Source of the DNA: Xenorhabdus mauleonii | GTDB taxonomy: Bacteria; Pseudomonadota; Gammaproteobacteria; Enterobacterales; Enterobacteriaceae | NCBI RefSeq assembly: GCF_900113945.1 | Contig: NZ_FORG01000015.1 | Location: 52,207-116,206 of the forward strand | Reading direction: 5' to 3' | Length of the DNA: 64,000 nucleotides | Part shown: one piece after another, positions 9,538 to 17,112 of the stretch | Layout: each line of letters starts with the position of its first letter | Numbering within the stretch: the first letter of the stretch is position 1 | The notes under the pieces: generated by a model | The model's input: only the letters and a program-made list of their open reading frames with translations | Told to the model about the DNA's origin: nothing | Databases searched by the model: none | Made by a program: the position numbers and the translations under genes

Positions 9538-9565
9538 ATTTTTTATTTTTTATTTTTTATTTTTT
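9538..9565. repeat. Heptanucleotide microsatellite, four copies of ATTTTTT
   Basis: Four perfect consecutive seven-base units run from 9538 to 9565, followed by one more A. The tract lies about 115 bases upstream of the wzx start in the transcribed direction. Repeats of this kind change length by slippage. A non-coding position would alter promoter spacing or mRNA structure rather than reading frame. Confidence 0.85.
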
Positions 9566-9717
9566 ACAGATGAGCTAATGGCTAATGTATACGCAGTAAA
9601 CTTGAAGATGCATGAGAGGGTATGATTCATGCTATTGATTTTTAATTATTAATTTTAAAATCAAACCAGCACCTTGAAGTTAAATGAGTATATTTTAATT
9701 CTTTATACAACTTCTCG

Positions 9718-9757
9718 TCTCGTAAAGCACAAAATGTTCTCGTAAAGCACAAAATGT
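9718..9757. repeat. 20-bp tandem direct duplication
   Basis: A 20-base unit beginning TCTCGTAAAGC occurs twice back to back (9718-9737 and 9738-9757) with no mismatch. No other copy was noticed in the window. It looks like a recent duplication rather than an array. Confidence 0.9.
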
Positions 9758-9868
9758 ATCCTACCTATTATGAATTAAAAACCGTTATTGCCTATGGAAG
9801 TTAATAGTTTGATTTTTATATTCCAATCAAAACTATTTTGATCTTGCTGTTTAATGTAGAGTTACAGT

Positions 9869-10753
9869 TTATTTGCATGCATTATATGTTTTTTTATGTT
9901 CTTTTATTTGCCTCAAACAGTTTTGATATCGTTTAATTCCATAGTTGCCAAATAATTTTTCATCTTTTTCTTTCAATAAAGTCCATATTGACCATAAAAA
10001 GTTCTGACATATTCTAAAAATAAGAATTTTTTCATCAATTTTACTCTTGTTATATTCTCTTTCTACAAAATATTCAGATAAAAATATTTCTTGTTTGAGT
10101 TTTCCTATGCCAGATTCTTCAAAAATGGCTGCAATATCCCACATTGGATCATTCATTCCTGAATATTCCCAATCGATTAGATAATATTTTTCATGGGTTT
10201 TTATAAAATTTTCTGGGACAGGGTCGTTATGACAAGGAGATGTGTTTATCCCTATTCTAGCTAATTTTTTCTGTAATGAAAAAAAATAATCTTCAGTTTC
10301 TTTGAAGTTTGGATAACTTATTTCAATGTTATTAAGTTGTTTAATGTATCTATTATATTCTTCAAATACATTGAAAGTGTTTTTAAAAATAATATCTGAT
10401 AAATGTAACTTAGATAGTATCTTTGCAATATTTAATAAATTTTCATCACGGGATAATGTTTGAGGAGATAAAGTTTCGCTGTTTTCTAAATATTTAGTGA
10501 TCTTTATACCTGAATCAAGGCTATAATAGTATAGCTTAGGGTTTATATCTATAAGTGTTGCGAGTTGGCAATTATATTTTTCATTGACTCGGTTGATTAT
10601 TTTCCCTGTGTTGTTTCCTGGGATTCGTAGAACAACTTTTTTCTGCTTTGTCTCACAGTAATAATTAACATTTGTCATTCCGCCAATTCGTTCTATTTTT
10701 TTTACTTTTTCTTTTATGAGGGGTTCTATAATTTTTTTTATGTCTTCGAACAT
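9869..10753 (-). CDS. LicA-like choline (ethanolamine) kinase
   Basis: The 294-residue protein has the aminoglycoside-phosphotransferase/choline-kinase fold. G-G-M-T-N at 24-28 matches the nucleotide loop of LicA-type kinases. C-H-N-D at 174-177 carries the catalytic Asp, followed by P-V-P-E-N, and I-D-W-E at 193-196 carries the metal-binding Asp. These motifs fit choline or ethanolamine kinases better than antibiotic phosphotransferases. The product, phosphocholine, would feed a cytidylyltransferase and the LicD protein encoded three genes on. No cytidylyltransferase is seen in the window. It is the first gene after the cluster promoter and JUMPstart. Its ribosome binding site is weak. Confidence 0.78.
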   Translation of the reverse strand: MFEDIKKIIEPLIKEKVKKIERIGGMTNVNYYCETKQKKVVLRIPGNNTGKIINRVNEKYNCQLATLIDINPKLYYYSLDSGIKITKYLENSETLSPQTLSRDENLLNIAKILSKLHLSDIIFKNTFNVFEEYNRYIKQLNNIEISYPNFKETEDYFFSLQKKLARIGINTSPCHNDPVPENFIKTHEKYYLIDWEYSGMNDPMWDIAAIFEESGIGKLKQEIFLSEYFVEREYNKSKIDEKILIFRICQNFLWSIWTLLKEKDEKLFGNYGIKRYQNCLRQIKEHKKTYNACK

Positions 10754-10962
10754 AATATATAATGTCTTTTTTAATAAAAAATATATGAATTTAATTTTTA
10801 AGTAGTGCTTTAAAAATTTAATAAAAATAACCTTCCATGAGCTAATCTGCTTCTTTTAATTCAAGCTATATTTGAAAAATATTACAAATATAAATAATTT
10901 TTAATAAAAGTGAAGCATTTGATTTACTCCTCTTTAATTCCTTCTTATGCATAGAATTGTGA

Positions 10963-10972
10963 GTAGCATTAC
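10963..10972. repeat. Target-site duplication, left copy
   Basis: The 10-base sequence GTAGCATTAC directly abuts the left end of the decayed ISAs1 element and is repeated exactly at 12223-12232 on its other side. Confidence 0.9.
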
Positions 10973-12222
10973 CAGGGCAAGAGCGTGAATGTTTATTTTT
11001 TGCCTAATACATTAAATCCGGAGGCTAATACCTTATCTAAATAGCCAATATCCATACTGGCAATTCTCCGTTTTCGGCGAATACTGGCTTTTTTGGTCGT
11101 TTCTGCCCGAAGCAGATTCAGGCTCAAATGGCGCATACATGCTAACATCTCCGCTGATCTTCCCCGGTGGATCTGGTAATTATCTTCTTTCATTGAAACA
11201 TCCAGCACCCTATGTACCCGGTTTTCTATTCCCCAGTGTGTCCCCGCACTGCGCTTGCAAACTCGGCTGTGCTGAGTTCTGTTGAACTGATATGATAACG
11301 GTAGTCCAGTGGTTCTTTGCTTTTATTATCCTTCGGTAACCCATTACCACGCCAATGCTTTTTAAATTTTCCCACTCTGGAAATTGGGCAATTAGCTCTC
11401 CTGCCGGTAAGACGTGGTATTTACGCGCTTCGGTGCGCCCATGACCTTGTTCTCGCGTGACATTTTCAGTATTGCTGACCAGCTGATACTTGGGATGATA
11501 AAGCTTGCTTTACAGCCCGATACAAGGTCTCCTGATTACCTTTAACCGCCAGAAGATTGTTTCCTTCCTGTTGAATAACACATTCGGCAATTTTAGTCTG
11601 ACACCCCATCGCATCAATGGACACCAGACACCCTTTGATGTCCAGCAAGTTAATCAGTTTAGGGATCGCGGTAATTTCATTGGATTTTTTGTCCGTTTTC
11701 AATTGTCCCATGACAACCCCATTTTGGGTGGTAAACGCACTGACCATATGAATAGTCGACCGTCTGTTATTTCGGTCACAAGAGCCCCGCAGCATTTTCC
11801 CGTCAATAGCGATGATTTCGCCTTTTGTTTGTTCGCTAACCGATTGTAACCACTGAATAAAACACTGTTGAAACTGCGTTGGATTAAGGTGCGAGATTAA
11901 GGCGAGCAATGGTGTCATGAACAGGCAATTCTGTCGGGAACAAACCTTTTTGTTGAAGCCAGTCAAAGTGCGTTTCACCGAAGTCTTCAATATCTTCCCA
12001 CCCTTCCGCTCCGGCGATCACGGCACACATTGTCAGGAACAGCACATCAAATAAGGGATAACTGATTTTAGCCGACTGGCGTGGGTCTGTTAACTCACCA
12101 AAATAGAGAGAAAAGGCATCGATATTCATGAGGAACTTCCGGAAAAAGGCGTATAAGAACATCTCTGTTCCGATTGGTCAAATTTGATTTTTTTTAACAG
12201 AACTTTCACGTTCTTGCCCTGG
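10973..12222 (-). mobile_element. Decayed ISAs1-family insertion sequence with 10-bp target duplication
   Basis: A 1250-bp element whose ends form a good inverted repeat: the first 21 bases, CAGGGCAAGAGCGTGAA onward, match the complement of the right end with few differences. It is flanked by an exact 10-bp duplication, consistent with the 8-10 bp reported for this family. The transposase inside is broken. The insertion separates the O-antigen promoter and JUMPstart from the first cluster gene, and the element points the same way as the operon. Confidence 0.9.
10993..12129 (-). pseudogene. ISAs1-family transposase, frameshifted
   Basis: The transposase survives in three pieces. An N-terminal part runs from the ATG at 12129 to about 11890. 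A central part in another frame (about 11910-11466) carries A-I-D-G-K-M-L-R-G and S-I-D-A-M-G-C-Q, with both catalytic Asp regions. A C-terminal part (11208-10993) starts in M-L-D-V-S-M. At least two frameshifts, near 11900 and between 11466 and 11210, disrupt it, and the Y-W-G-I-E region is damaged. Because both ends and the target duplication are still clean, decay of the gene has run ahead of decay of the ends. Confidence 0.88.
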
Positions 12223-12232
12223 TAGCATTACG
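12223..12232. repeat. Target-site duplication, right copy
   Basis: Exact second copy of GTAGCATTAC, abutting the right end of the decayed ISAs1 element. Confidence 0.9.
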
Positions 12233-12279
12233 TTGCAGAACTATTTTGACATTTTATTTAGATAGAATAGGATATACCC

Positions 12280-12317
12280 AAAGCTACCGCACTAGGTTAT
12301 GGCTCCCAGAGTGCCTG
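12280..12317 (-). promoter_or_regulatory. JUMPstart element with ops site (RfaH recruitment)
   Basis: Read on the minus strand, the sequence starts CAGGCACTCTGGGAGCC and ends TGCGGTAGCTTTG. It aligns with the JUMPstart consensus of enterobacterial polysaccharide operons, and the core GCGGTAGC is the ops element where RNA polymerase pauses and RfaH loads. It lies about 30 bases downstream of a promoter-like pair and upstream of the O-antigen genes. This fixes the direction and start of the cluster. Confidence 0.8.
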
Positions 12318-12346
12318 TTACGTCCAATGATTTTATTTATCCTCTT

Positions 12347-12374
12347 AGTATAAAAGGATTTTTCCATTTAACAA
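12347..12374 (-). promoter_or_regulatory. Probable O-antigen operon promoter
   Basis: On the minus strand TTGTTA (12369-12374) and TATACT (12347-12352) are separated by 16 bases, close to the sigma70 consensus. Transcription would start near 12340 and pass through the JUMPstart element. Confidence 0.6.
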
Positions 12375-12506
12375 AAATTAGCACATCTACTATTTGTGTT
12401 AAGCTGCGACGAGGTTAGTCCCTTGATATCCAGAGGTCAAGTATAATAGCTTTTTTTCTTTAATTGTTACATCCTGTAACTAACTAAATCTCAAGTTGAA
12501 AGCTGT

Positions 12507-13883
12507 CTACCTCCCATGCAGCGGCAGCCAAATCACCAACCGTAGCCCGCCCAAAGGGCTGTCTTCCGCTTTTACCCAACCTCTATGCTGGCTGATTGCT
12601 GTTTCAACTATGGCTAACCCCAGTCCAGTACCTCCGGATTCTCTATCCCTTGCTTCATCTGTTCGATAAAATGGTCTGAAAATTTGCTCTCTGTCTTCTG
12701 GGCTTACACCCGGACCGTCATCATCAACTGTGATCGTGACTCCTTGGCTATCAGCCTTAAATGCAACGGCGATATGGCTGCTGGAGTAGCGAAGGGCATT
12801 GCGGACGATGTTTTCCAGTGCGCTGCCAAGTGCTGACGGGTTGCAATAAACGACCCAATTCTTGGGTGGTGAGACAATATCCAGCTTTTTGTTCATCTGC
12901 TCAGCTTCGAATTTGGCATTATCCAGAATGTCATGCCATATATCGCAAGCTTTAATATTCTCGCGGAGCAATTCGTTTTTATGCTGATTGCGGGAAAGCA
13001 CTAGCAGATCATTAATCATCCCGTCTAGGCGTTGAGTTTCCGTTTCAATGCGTTCCAGCTCTTTGCTTTCACCGTGGCGCCTACGCAGTAAGGCTGTTGC
13101 CAATTGCAGGCGGGTCAATGGAGTGCGCAGTTCGTGGGAGATATCAGAAATCAGCCGTTGTTGGGCGGTAACCATTCTTTCCAGCGCGCTGACCATTTGG
13201 TTGAAACTACTGCCCGTAGCCAAGAATTCTTGTGGGCCAGATTCTAGCTCTGGATGCTGCCGTAAGTTTCCTCTTGCGACATCATCGGCGGCATTTTTTA
13301 ATTTACGGGCCGGTTTGGCCAAACTCCATGCCAGCCATAATAGTAGTGGGGCACTGATTAACATGGTTGCAGCAGGCAATAAAAATGGGCGGTCAAACAT
13401 TAAGTTAATAAAGTCTGATTGCGGGCTACTTGCTGCTCTCACAAGATAAATCTGATAATGATCTTCGCCATCTCGGATAGGAAAAGGCCCCAGAATTTCA
13501 ATGCGACCATACTTTTTCTTTTTAGGATGATCCGAATTATCGGATTGCCCAATAAAATTGCGGAAAACAGGAGCCTGACGTTCGGTTGTCTCAACGTTAA
13601 TGATGCGTCCTTCTCTGGTCACAAGCAGTATACGTTGGCTCGGTGGCGTTAATTGGGCAATGGCGCGATCCAATCTCAGCCACCAGAACATATCATCTGC
13701 AGGATAGAGTGCTAATTCTTCTTCTATTTGTTTGGCCAGCATCCTTCCCTGCTGGTATTCATTGTCCAGAAGGGGAGTCAGCTGCCGTGAGTCTAGTTTG
13801 GGGGCCATTAAGGCCACCATCAGAACAAGTGCAAGTGTGAGCCAGAAAATTGCAAATATGCGCGCTGTTAAGCTATTGATCAT
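12507..13883 (-). CDS. Sensor histidine kinase CpxA
   Basis: Inner-membrane sensor of the Cpx envelope-stress system, 458 residues against 457 in E. coli. It has an N-terminal membrane segment, a periplasmic sensor domain (about 30-160), a second membrane segment near 170-188, a HAMP linker, and the I-S-H-E-L-R-T-P-L box with the phospho-accepting His near 248. The catalytic part has an N box, the D-D-G-P-G-V-S G1 box and the G-G-T-G-L-G-L-A G2 box. It phosphorylates and dephosphorylates CpxR. Its start overlaps the cpxR stop codon by four bases (ATGA), so the pair is translationally coupled. The O-antigen locus begins directly beyond its 3' end, as in Proteus and Providencia. Confidence 0.97.
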   Translation of the reverse strand: MINSLTARIFAIFWLTLALVLMVALMAPKLDSRQLTPLLDNEYQQGRMLAKQIEEELALYPADDMFWWLRLDRAIAQLTPPSQRILLVTREGRIINVETTERQAPVFRNFIGQSDNSDHPKKKKYGRIEILGPFPIRDGEDHYQIYLVRAASSPQSDFINLMFDRPFLLPAATMLISAPLLLWLAWSLAKPARKLKNAADDVARGNLRQHPELESGPQEFLATGSSFNQMVSALERMVTAQQRLISDISHELRTPLTRLQLATALLRRRHGESKELERIETETQRLDGMINDLLVLSRNQHKNELLRENIKACDIWHDILDNAKFEAEQMNKKLDIVSPPKNWVVYCNPSALGSALENIVRNALRYSSSHIAVAFKADSQGVTITVDDDGPGVSPEDREQIFRPFYRTDEARDRESGGTGLGLAIVETAISQHRGWVKAEDSPLGGLRLVIWLPLHGR

Positions 13884-14572
13884 TTTGTGGAAACCATTAA
13901 ATATCCTCGGCCACGCAATGTCTTAAACCATGGCAGTTCATCAGTACGATTGGGTAATTTGCGGCGCAGATTAGAAATATGCATATCAATGGCACGATCA
14001 AAAGGCGTTAAGCGTTTTCCCAATACTTCTTGGCTTAGGTGTTCACGGGAAACAACTTGTCCCAAATGTTGCGCTAATAAATATAGCAAAGTGAATTCAG
14101 TTCCTGTCAGATCCAAAATGGTACCATCAAAACTGGCTTCCTGACGCCCAGGATTAAGTTGCAGTTTATCAACCTCAAGTATGGGAGTCCCAATATCCGC
14201 CTGTTGCTCGCTCCAGTTGGAACGGCGCAAAATAGCACGGATACGGGCGACCAGTTCGCGATCGTTGAAGGGTTTGGGAAGATAGTCATCTGCACCCAGT
14301 TCTAACCCTAAGACACGGTCTAAATCGCTCCCTCGCGCTGTTAACATGATAACGGGGGTTTGGTGGTATTGCCGTAATTCTTTAAGTGTTTCAATGCCGT
14401 TTTTGCGTGGCATCATGATGTCCAGCAATAATAGGTCAATTGAAGAATCGATATATTGCAAAGCCTGTTCGCCATCGTGGGCGATGACAACATTGAATCC
14501 TTCCATCTCGAGCAGTTCTTTTAATAGCGATGTCAGTTCGCGGTCATCATCAACTAATAAGATTTTATGCAT
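13880..14572 (-). CDS. Response regulator CpxR
   Basis: OmpR/PhoB-type regulator of 230 residues. The receiver domain has the acidic pair D-D at 8-10 and the phospho-accepting Asp at 51 (L-L-L-D-I-M-M-P). The C-terminal winged helix contains the conserved E-H-L-S-Q-E-V-L-G block. It activates periplasmic folding and degradation genes when envelope proteins misfold. The ATG at 14572 gives the E. coli N-terminus, and an upstream in-frame start seven codons earlier is less likely. A perfect CpxR box 53 bases upstream indicates autoregulation together with the divergent cpxP. Confidence 0.97.
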   Translation of the reverse strand: MHKILLVDDDRELTSLLKELLEMEGFNVVIAHDGEQALQYIDSSIDLLLLDIMMPRKNGIETLKELRQYHQTPVIMLTARGSDLDRVLGLELGADDYLPKPFNDRELVARIRAILRRSNWSEQQADIGTPILEVDKLQLNPGRQEASFDGTILDLTGTEFTLLYLLAQHLGQVVSREHLSQEVLGKRLTPFDRAIDMHISNLRRKLPNRTDELPWFKTLRGRGYLMVSTK

Positions 14573-14624
14573 TAATTCTTCCTCCAAGAGCAAAATACGA
14601 TAACAAACTCCGCTATTCCATGAC

Positions 14625-14639
14625 TTTACGTTCTTTTAC
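14625..14639. promoter_or_regulatory. CpxR binding site between cpxR and cpxP
   Basis: On the minus strand the sequence reads GTAAA, five bases, GTAAA, an exact match to the CpxR consensus. It lies between the divergent cpxRA and cpxP genes and probably serves both. Confidence 0.85.
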
Positions 14640-14724
14640 ATGCTCTGACGCTAGTTTGCAGCCGCAGGGTTATAGTTATCCACACTGAATCGAATGGTTC
14701 TGTTCGAGAAAGCGGGGAATTTTA

Positions 14725-15228
14725 ATGCGTAACATAGCAATATTGGCTCTAGCGTCAATGGTTGTTCTTGGAACGACTGGCGCCTTAGCTGAGACTGCTG
14801 ATACGGGAAGTGACCCCGATAGTGTAAATCCTTCGTCATCATATTGTACGCCATGTTGCCATAAGAAGGATTCCAGTTATTACCGTAGTGATGAACATAA
14901 TTACAACTATAGTTATGTCTTCGGCGGAATTAAATTAACTGAAGAGCAACGCCAACAGATCTGGGATTTAGTGAAAAAACAGCGTCTGCATGAGCAATCG
15001 CTGATTGATATACGAAAAGAGCGTCAAAAGCTACATGACCTTTTGATTGCAAAGGATTTTGATGAAGCTGCAATTCGACAGCAGCTTGAAAAAATTGCAG
15101 AAAAGAAGATTGAGCTGGGTGTGGACATCGCACGTATTCGCAACCAGATATACCAATTGTTAACACCGGAGCAGAGAGCGCAGTTACAAGAACGTAATAA
15201 AACGCGTATCACCCGGGAAGTGTACTGA
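14725..15228 (+). CDS. Periplasmic Cpx inhibitor/chaperone CpxP
   Basis: Spy/CpxP-family protein of 167 residues (E. coli 166). A signal peptide covers 1-22, ending A-L-A. Two LTxxQ motifs mark the family, at 71-75 and 146-150, and the middle is helical and highly charged. CpxP binds the CpxA sensor domain, keeps the pathway off, and is lost with misfolded proteins. Unusually, residues 41-46 read C-T-P-C-C-H, a Cys-rich patch that I do not recall in E. coli CpxP and that could bind metal. The C-terminus ends soon after the second LTxxQ motif. The gene is divergent from cpxRA under a CpxR box. Confidence 0.93.
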   Translation: MRNIAILALASMVVLGTTGALAETADTGSDPDSVNPSSSYCTPCCHKKDSSYYRSDEHNYNYSYVFGGIKLTEEQRQQIWDLVKKQRLHEQSLIDIRKERQKLHDLLIAKDFDEAAIRQQLEKIAEKKIELGVDIARIRNQIYQLLTPEQRAQLQERNKTRITREVY

Positions 15229-15266
15229 TTTTTTGTTAGTACTTTGATGCATCAGCATCAACAACG

Positions 15267-15324
15267 ATTTTCCTTGCCATAGACACCATCCCTGTCTTTC
15301 AGCCCCCTTGAGGGGCCTTTTTTT
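15267..15324 (+). ncRNA. CpxQ small RNA (cpxP 3' UTR)
   Basis: The stretch after cpxP begins TTTTCCTTGCCATAGACACC and continues with ATCCCTGTCTT. As I recall it, this is base for base the conserved 5' part of E. coli and Salmonella CpxQ, an Hfq-dependent RNA cut from the cpxP message by RNase E. It ends in a terminator hairpin and T tract, but the hairpin sequence differs from the E. coli one. CpxQ represses several envelope protein mRNAs. Conservation of the unpaired seed region supports a working RNA. Confidence 0.85.
15302..15324 (+). terminator. Terminator of cpxP/CpxQ
   Basis: Stem GCCCC-GGGGC around a five-base loop (15302-15316), followed by C and seven T. It also forms the 3' end of CpxQ. 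Confidence 0.8.
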
Positions 15325-15502
15325 GCGCAATTTTCCCCTCAATAAATTTCTTATCTCTACGAATGAAATAATTATTCATCAAGTAATCTTTATCCAATCT
15401 GTTGTTATCTTAACCAATATTGATTATCTTACTCATTATCTCTCCGTTTTATTAAAAATGCTTATCACTTCTCCTCACAACAAGGGATAAGGATACCCAA
15501 CT

Positions 15503-16144
15503 ATGGATAATGCTTATAAATTCAGTTTATTAGCGAAATGCATGGGCTCGGTTTTATCGGGTTTATGTCGGCTTTTAACTGGCGTGCAGGCACGATGGAT
15601 TGGCTGTGAGCCGTCGACAACGAGTCGCATTTATTATGCCAATCACTCCAGCCATCTTGATGGATTAGTGATTTGGTCTGGACTACCGTCAGCCTTGCGA
15701 CCCCAAATCCATCCGGTCGCAGCCCGTGATTATTGGGCGAAAACCAAATTGCGGCGCTATCTTGTTCACAAGGTATTTCGAGCGGTATTAATTGAGCGTA
15801 ACGGTGATAAGACCGTCAGGGAAGAGGTACTCGCTCCTCTCGAACTTGTTTTGGCACAAAAGAGATCTTTGATTATTTTTCCTGAAGGAACCCGGGGAGA
15901 GGGTGAGCAAATCAATCCGTTTAAAAGTGGTTTGTATCATCTGGCGCGTAAATACCCTGATGTTGAGGTTGTGCCTGTTTATCTGGAAAATTTAAATCGT
16001 GCTTTGCCGAAGGGAAAAAAGCTGCCAATTCCTGTTATTTGTTCCGTTACTTTTGGCGAGCCGTTAGCGAAGTTGGGTGAGGATGAAAGCAAGGAGGCGT
16101 TCCTGCAACGCGCTCAGTCTGCGTTGGAGGCGTTGGTATTATGA
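15503..16144 (+). CDS. 1-acyl-sn-glycerol-3-phosphate acyltransferase (PlsC-like)
   Basis: The 213-residue protein has the PlsC acyltransferase motifs: H-x4-D at H48-D53 (N-H-S-S-H-L-D-G) and F-P-E-G-T-R at 126-131. It should acylate lysophosphatidic acid to phosphatidic acid at the membrane. It is shorter than E. coli PlsC and resembles the accessory acyltransferases found beside CdsA-like genes. The next gene starts inside its stop codon, so they form a tight pair making the first two phospholipid intermediates. In E. coli cpxP is followed directly by fieF, so this pair is an addition to the locus. Confidence 0.85.
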   Translation: MDNAYKFSLLAKCMGSVLSGLCRLLTGVQARWIGCEPSTTSRIYYANHSSHLDGLVIWSGLPSALRPQIHPVAARDYWAKTKLRRYLVHKVFRAVLIERNGDKTVREEVLAPLELVLAQKRSLIIFPEGTRGEGEQINPFKSGLYHLARKYPDVEVVPVYLENLNRALPKGKKLPIPVICSVTFGEPLAKLGEDESKEAFLQRAQSALEALVL

Positions 16145-17085
16145 TGAATCTTGATCATGAACTGATGATGTTGCTGGGCGGGATATTTGGGGTATTAATT
16201 ATCGCCAGCGTGATTGGGGGGATTTTGGCCCTTTGGTATTCGGGAGATAAGAGTAATTCTACTATCGATAATCTGAATGCCCGGATCCGGGGCTGGTGGA
16301 TGATGTGCATTATCTGCGTGGTGGCGGTTATTGTTGGGCCTGTGGGTTCGGTGATTTTGTTTGCGGTGATGTCATTTTTTGCCTTACGTGAATTTATTAC
16401 GTTAACACCAACTCGCCGCAGTGATCATGAAGCCCTGTTCTGGTGCTTCTTTATTTTTATGCCTGTTCAGTATGTTTTGGTCGGTGTGCAGTGGTATGGG
16501 CTATTCTCGGTGTTTATTCCCGTCTATGTATTTTTGTTCCTGCCAGCCCGTTCTGCTTTGGCTGGGGATACAACGCACTTTCTGGAGCGGGCCGCCAAAA
16601 TCCAGTGGGGAATGTTGGTAACGGTTTTTGCCATCAGCCATGCACCAGCTTTGTTGATGTTGGATATTCCTGATTATCAGGGCCAGAATATTAAGTTACT
16701 GCTGTTCCTGATGATTGTGGTGCAAATGTCGGATGTGTTGCAGTATGTATTCGGGAAGCTGTTTGGCAAACGTCAGATTGTGCCGAAACTTAGCCCCAAT
16801 AAAACAGTTGAAGGATTTGTAGGGGGCGTTGCTGCATCTGTTTTGCTGGGTGCATCGTTGTTCTGGGTTACCCCATTTTCCCCGTGGGAAGCGGGCCTGA
16901 TGTCACTTGCGATCACGTTGATGGGGTTCATTGGTGGCTTGTGCATGTCAGCGATTAAGCGGGACAGTGGCGTGAAAGATTTTGGGGGGATTATCGAAGG
17001 GCACGGCGGAATGCTGGACAGAATTGACTCGCTTTGTTTCGCTGCCCCTATATTTTTCCATCTAACGCGCTATTTTTATACCTGA
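16141..17085 (+). CDS. Phosphatidate cytidylyltransferase (CdsA family)
   Basis: Integral membrane protein of 314 residues with about eight hydrophobic segments. The C-terminal CDP-diglyceride synthase signature is complete: S-A-I-K-R-D, K-D-F-G-G and H-G-G-M-L-D-R-I-D. It converts phosphatidic acid and CTP into CDP-diacylglycerol. It overlaps the PlsC-like gene by four bases and ends 27 bases before fieF. It is probably a second cdsA-like copy beside the housekeeping gene, comparable to the YnbB type in E. coli; that comparison is inferred from size and pairing. Confidence 0.88.
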   Translation: MMNLDHELMMLLGGIFGVLIIASVIGGILALWYSGDKSNSTIDNLNARIRGWWMMCIICVVAVIVGPVGSVILFAVMSFFALREFITLTPTRRSDHEALFWCFFIFMPVQYVLVGVQWYGLFSVFIPVYVFLFLPARSALAGDTTHFLERAAKIQWGMLVTVFAISHAPALLMLDIPDYQGQNIKLLLFLMIVVQMSDVLQYVFGKLFGKRQIVPKLSPNKTVEGFVGGVAASVLLGASLFWVTPFSPWEAGLMSLAITLMGFIGGLCMSAIKRDSGVKDFGGIIEGHGGMLDRIDSLCFAAPIFFHLTRYFYT

Positions 17086-17112
17086 GGCTAAATAACCGAA
17101 AGGCTGTCGTCA

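Larger units (their letters stand above)
9424..9868. other. Repeat-bearing intergenic region between the choline kinase and wzx genes
   Basis: No gene is supported in these 445 bases. They hold four copies of a seven-base unit (9538-9565) and a perfect 20-bp tandem duplication (9718-9757). Base composition is about as AT-rich as the surrounding genes. Such a long gap inside an otherwise tight operon suggests a secondary promoter, a lost gene, or a former recombination joint. Confidence 0.5.

Noticed and set aside
9538..9757. Tandem repeats as a CRISPR array
   Set aside because: The units are contiguous with no spacers, there are only two to four copies, and no cas genes are present.
13048..13449. 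Long plus-strand frame opposite cpxA
   Set aside because: Antisense shadow of a well-matched gene; no independent signals.
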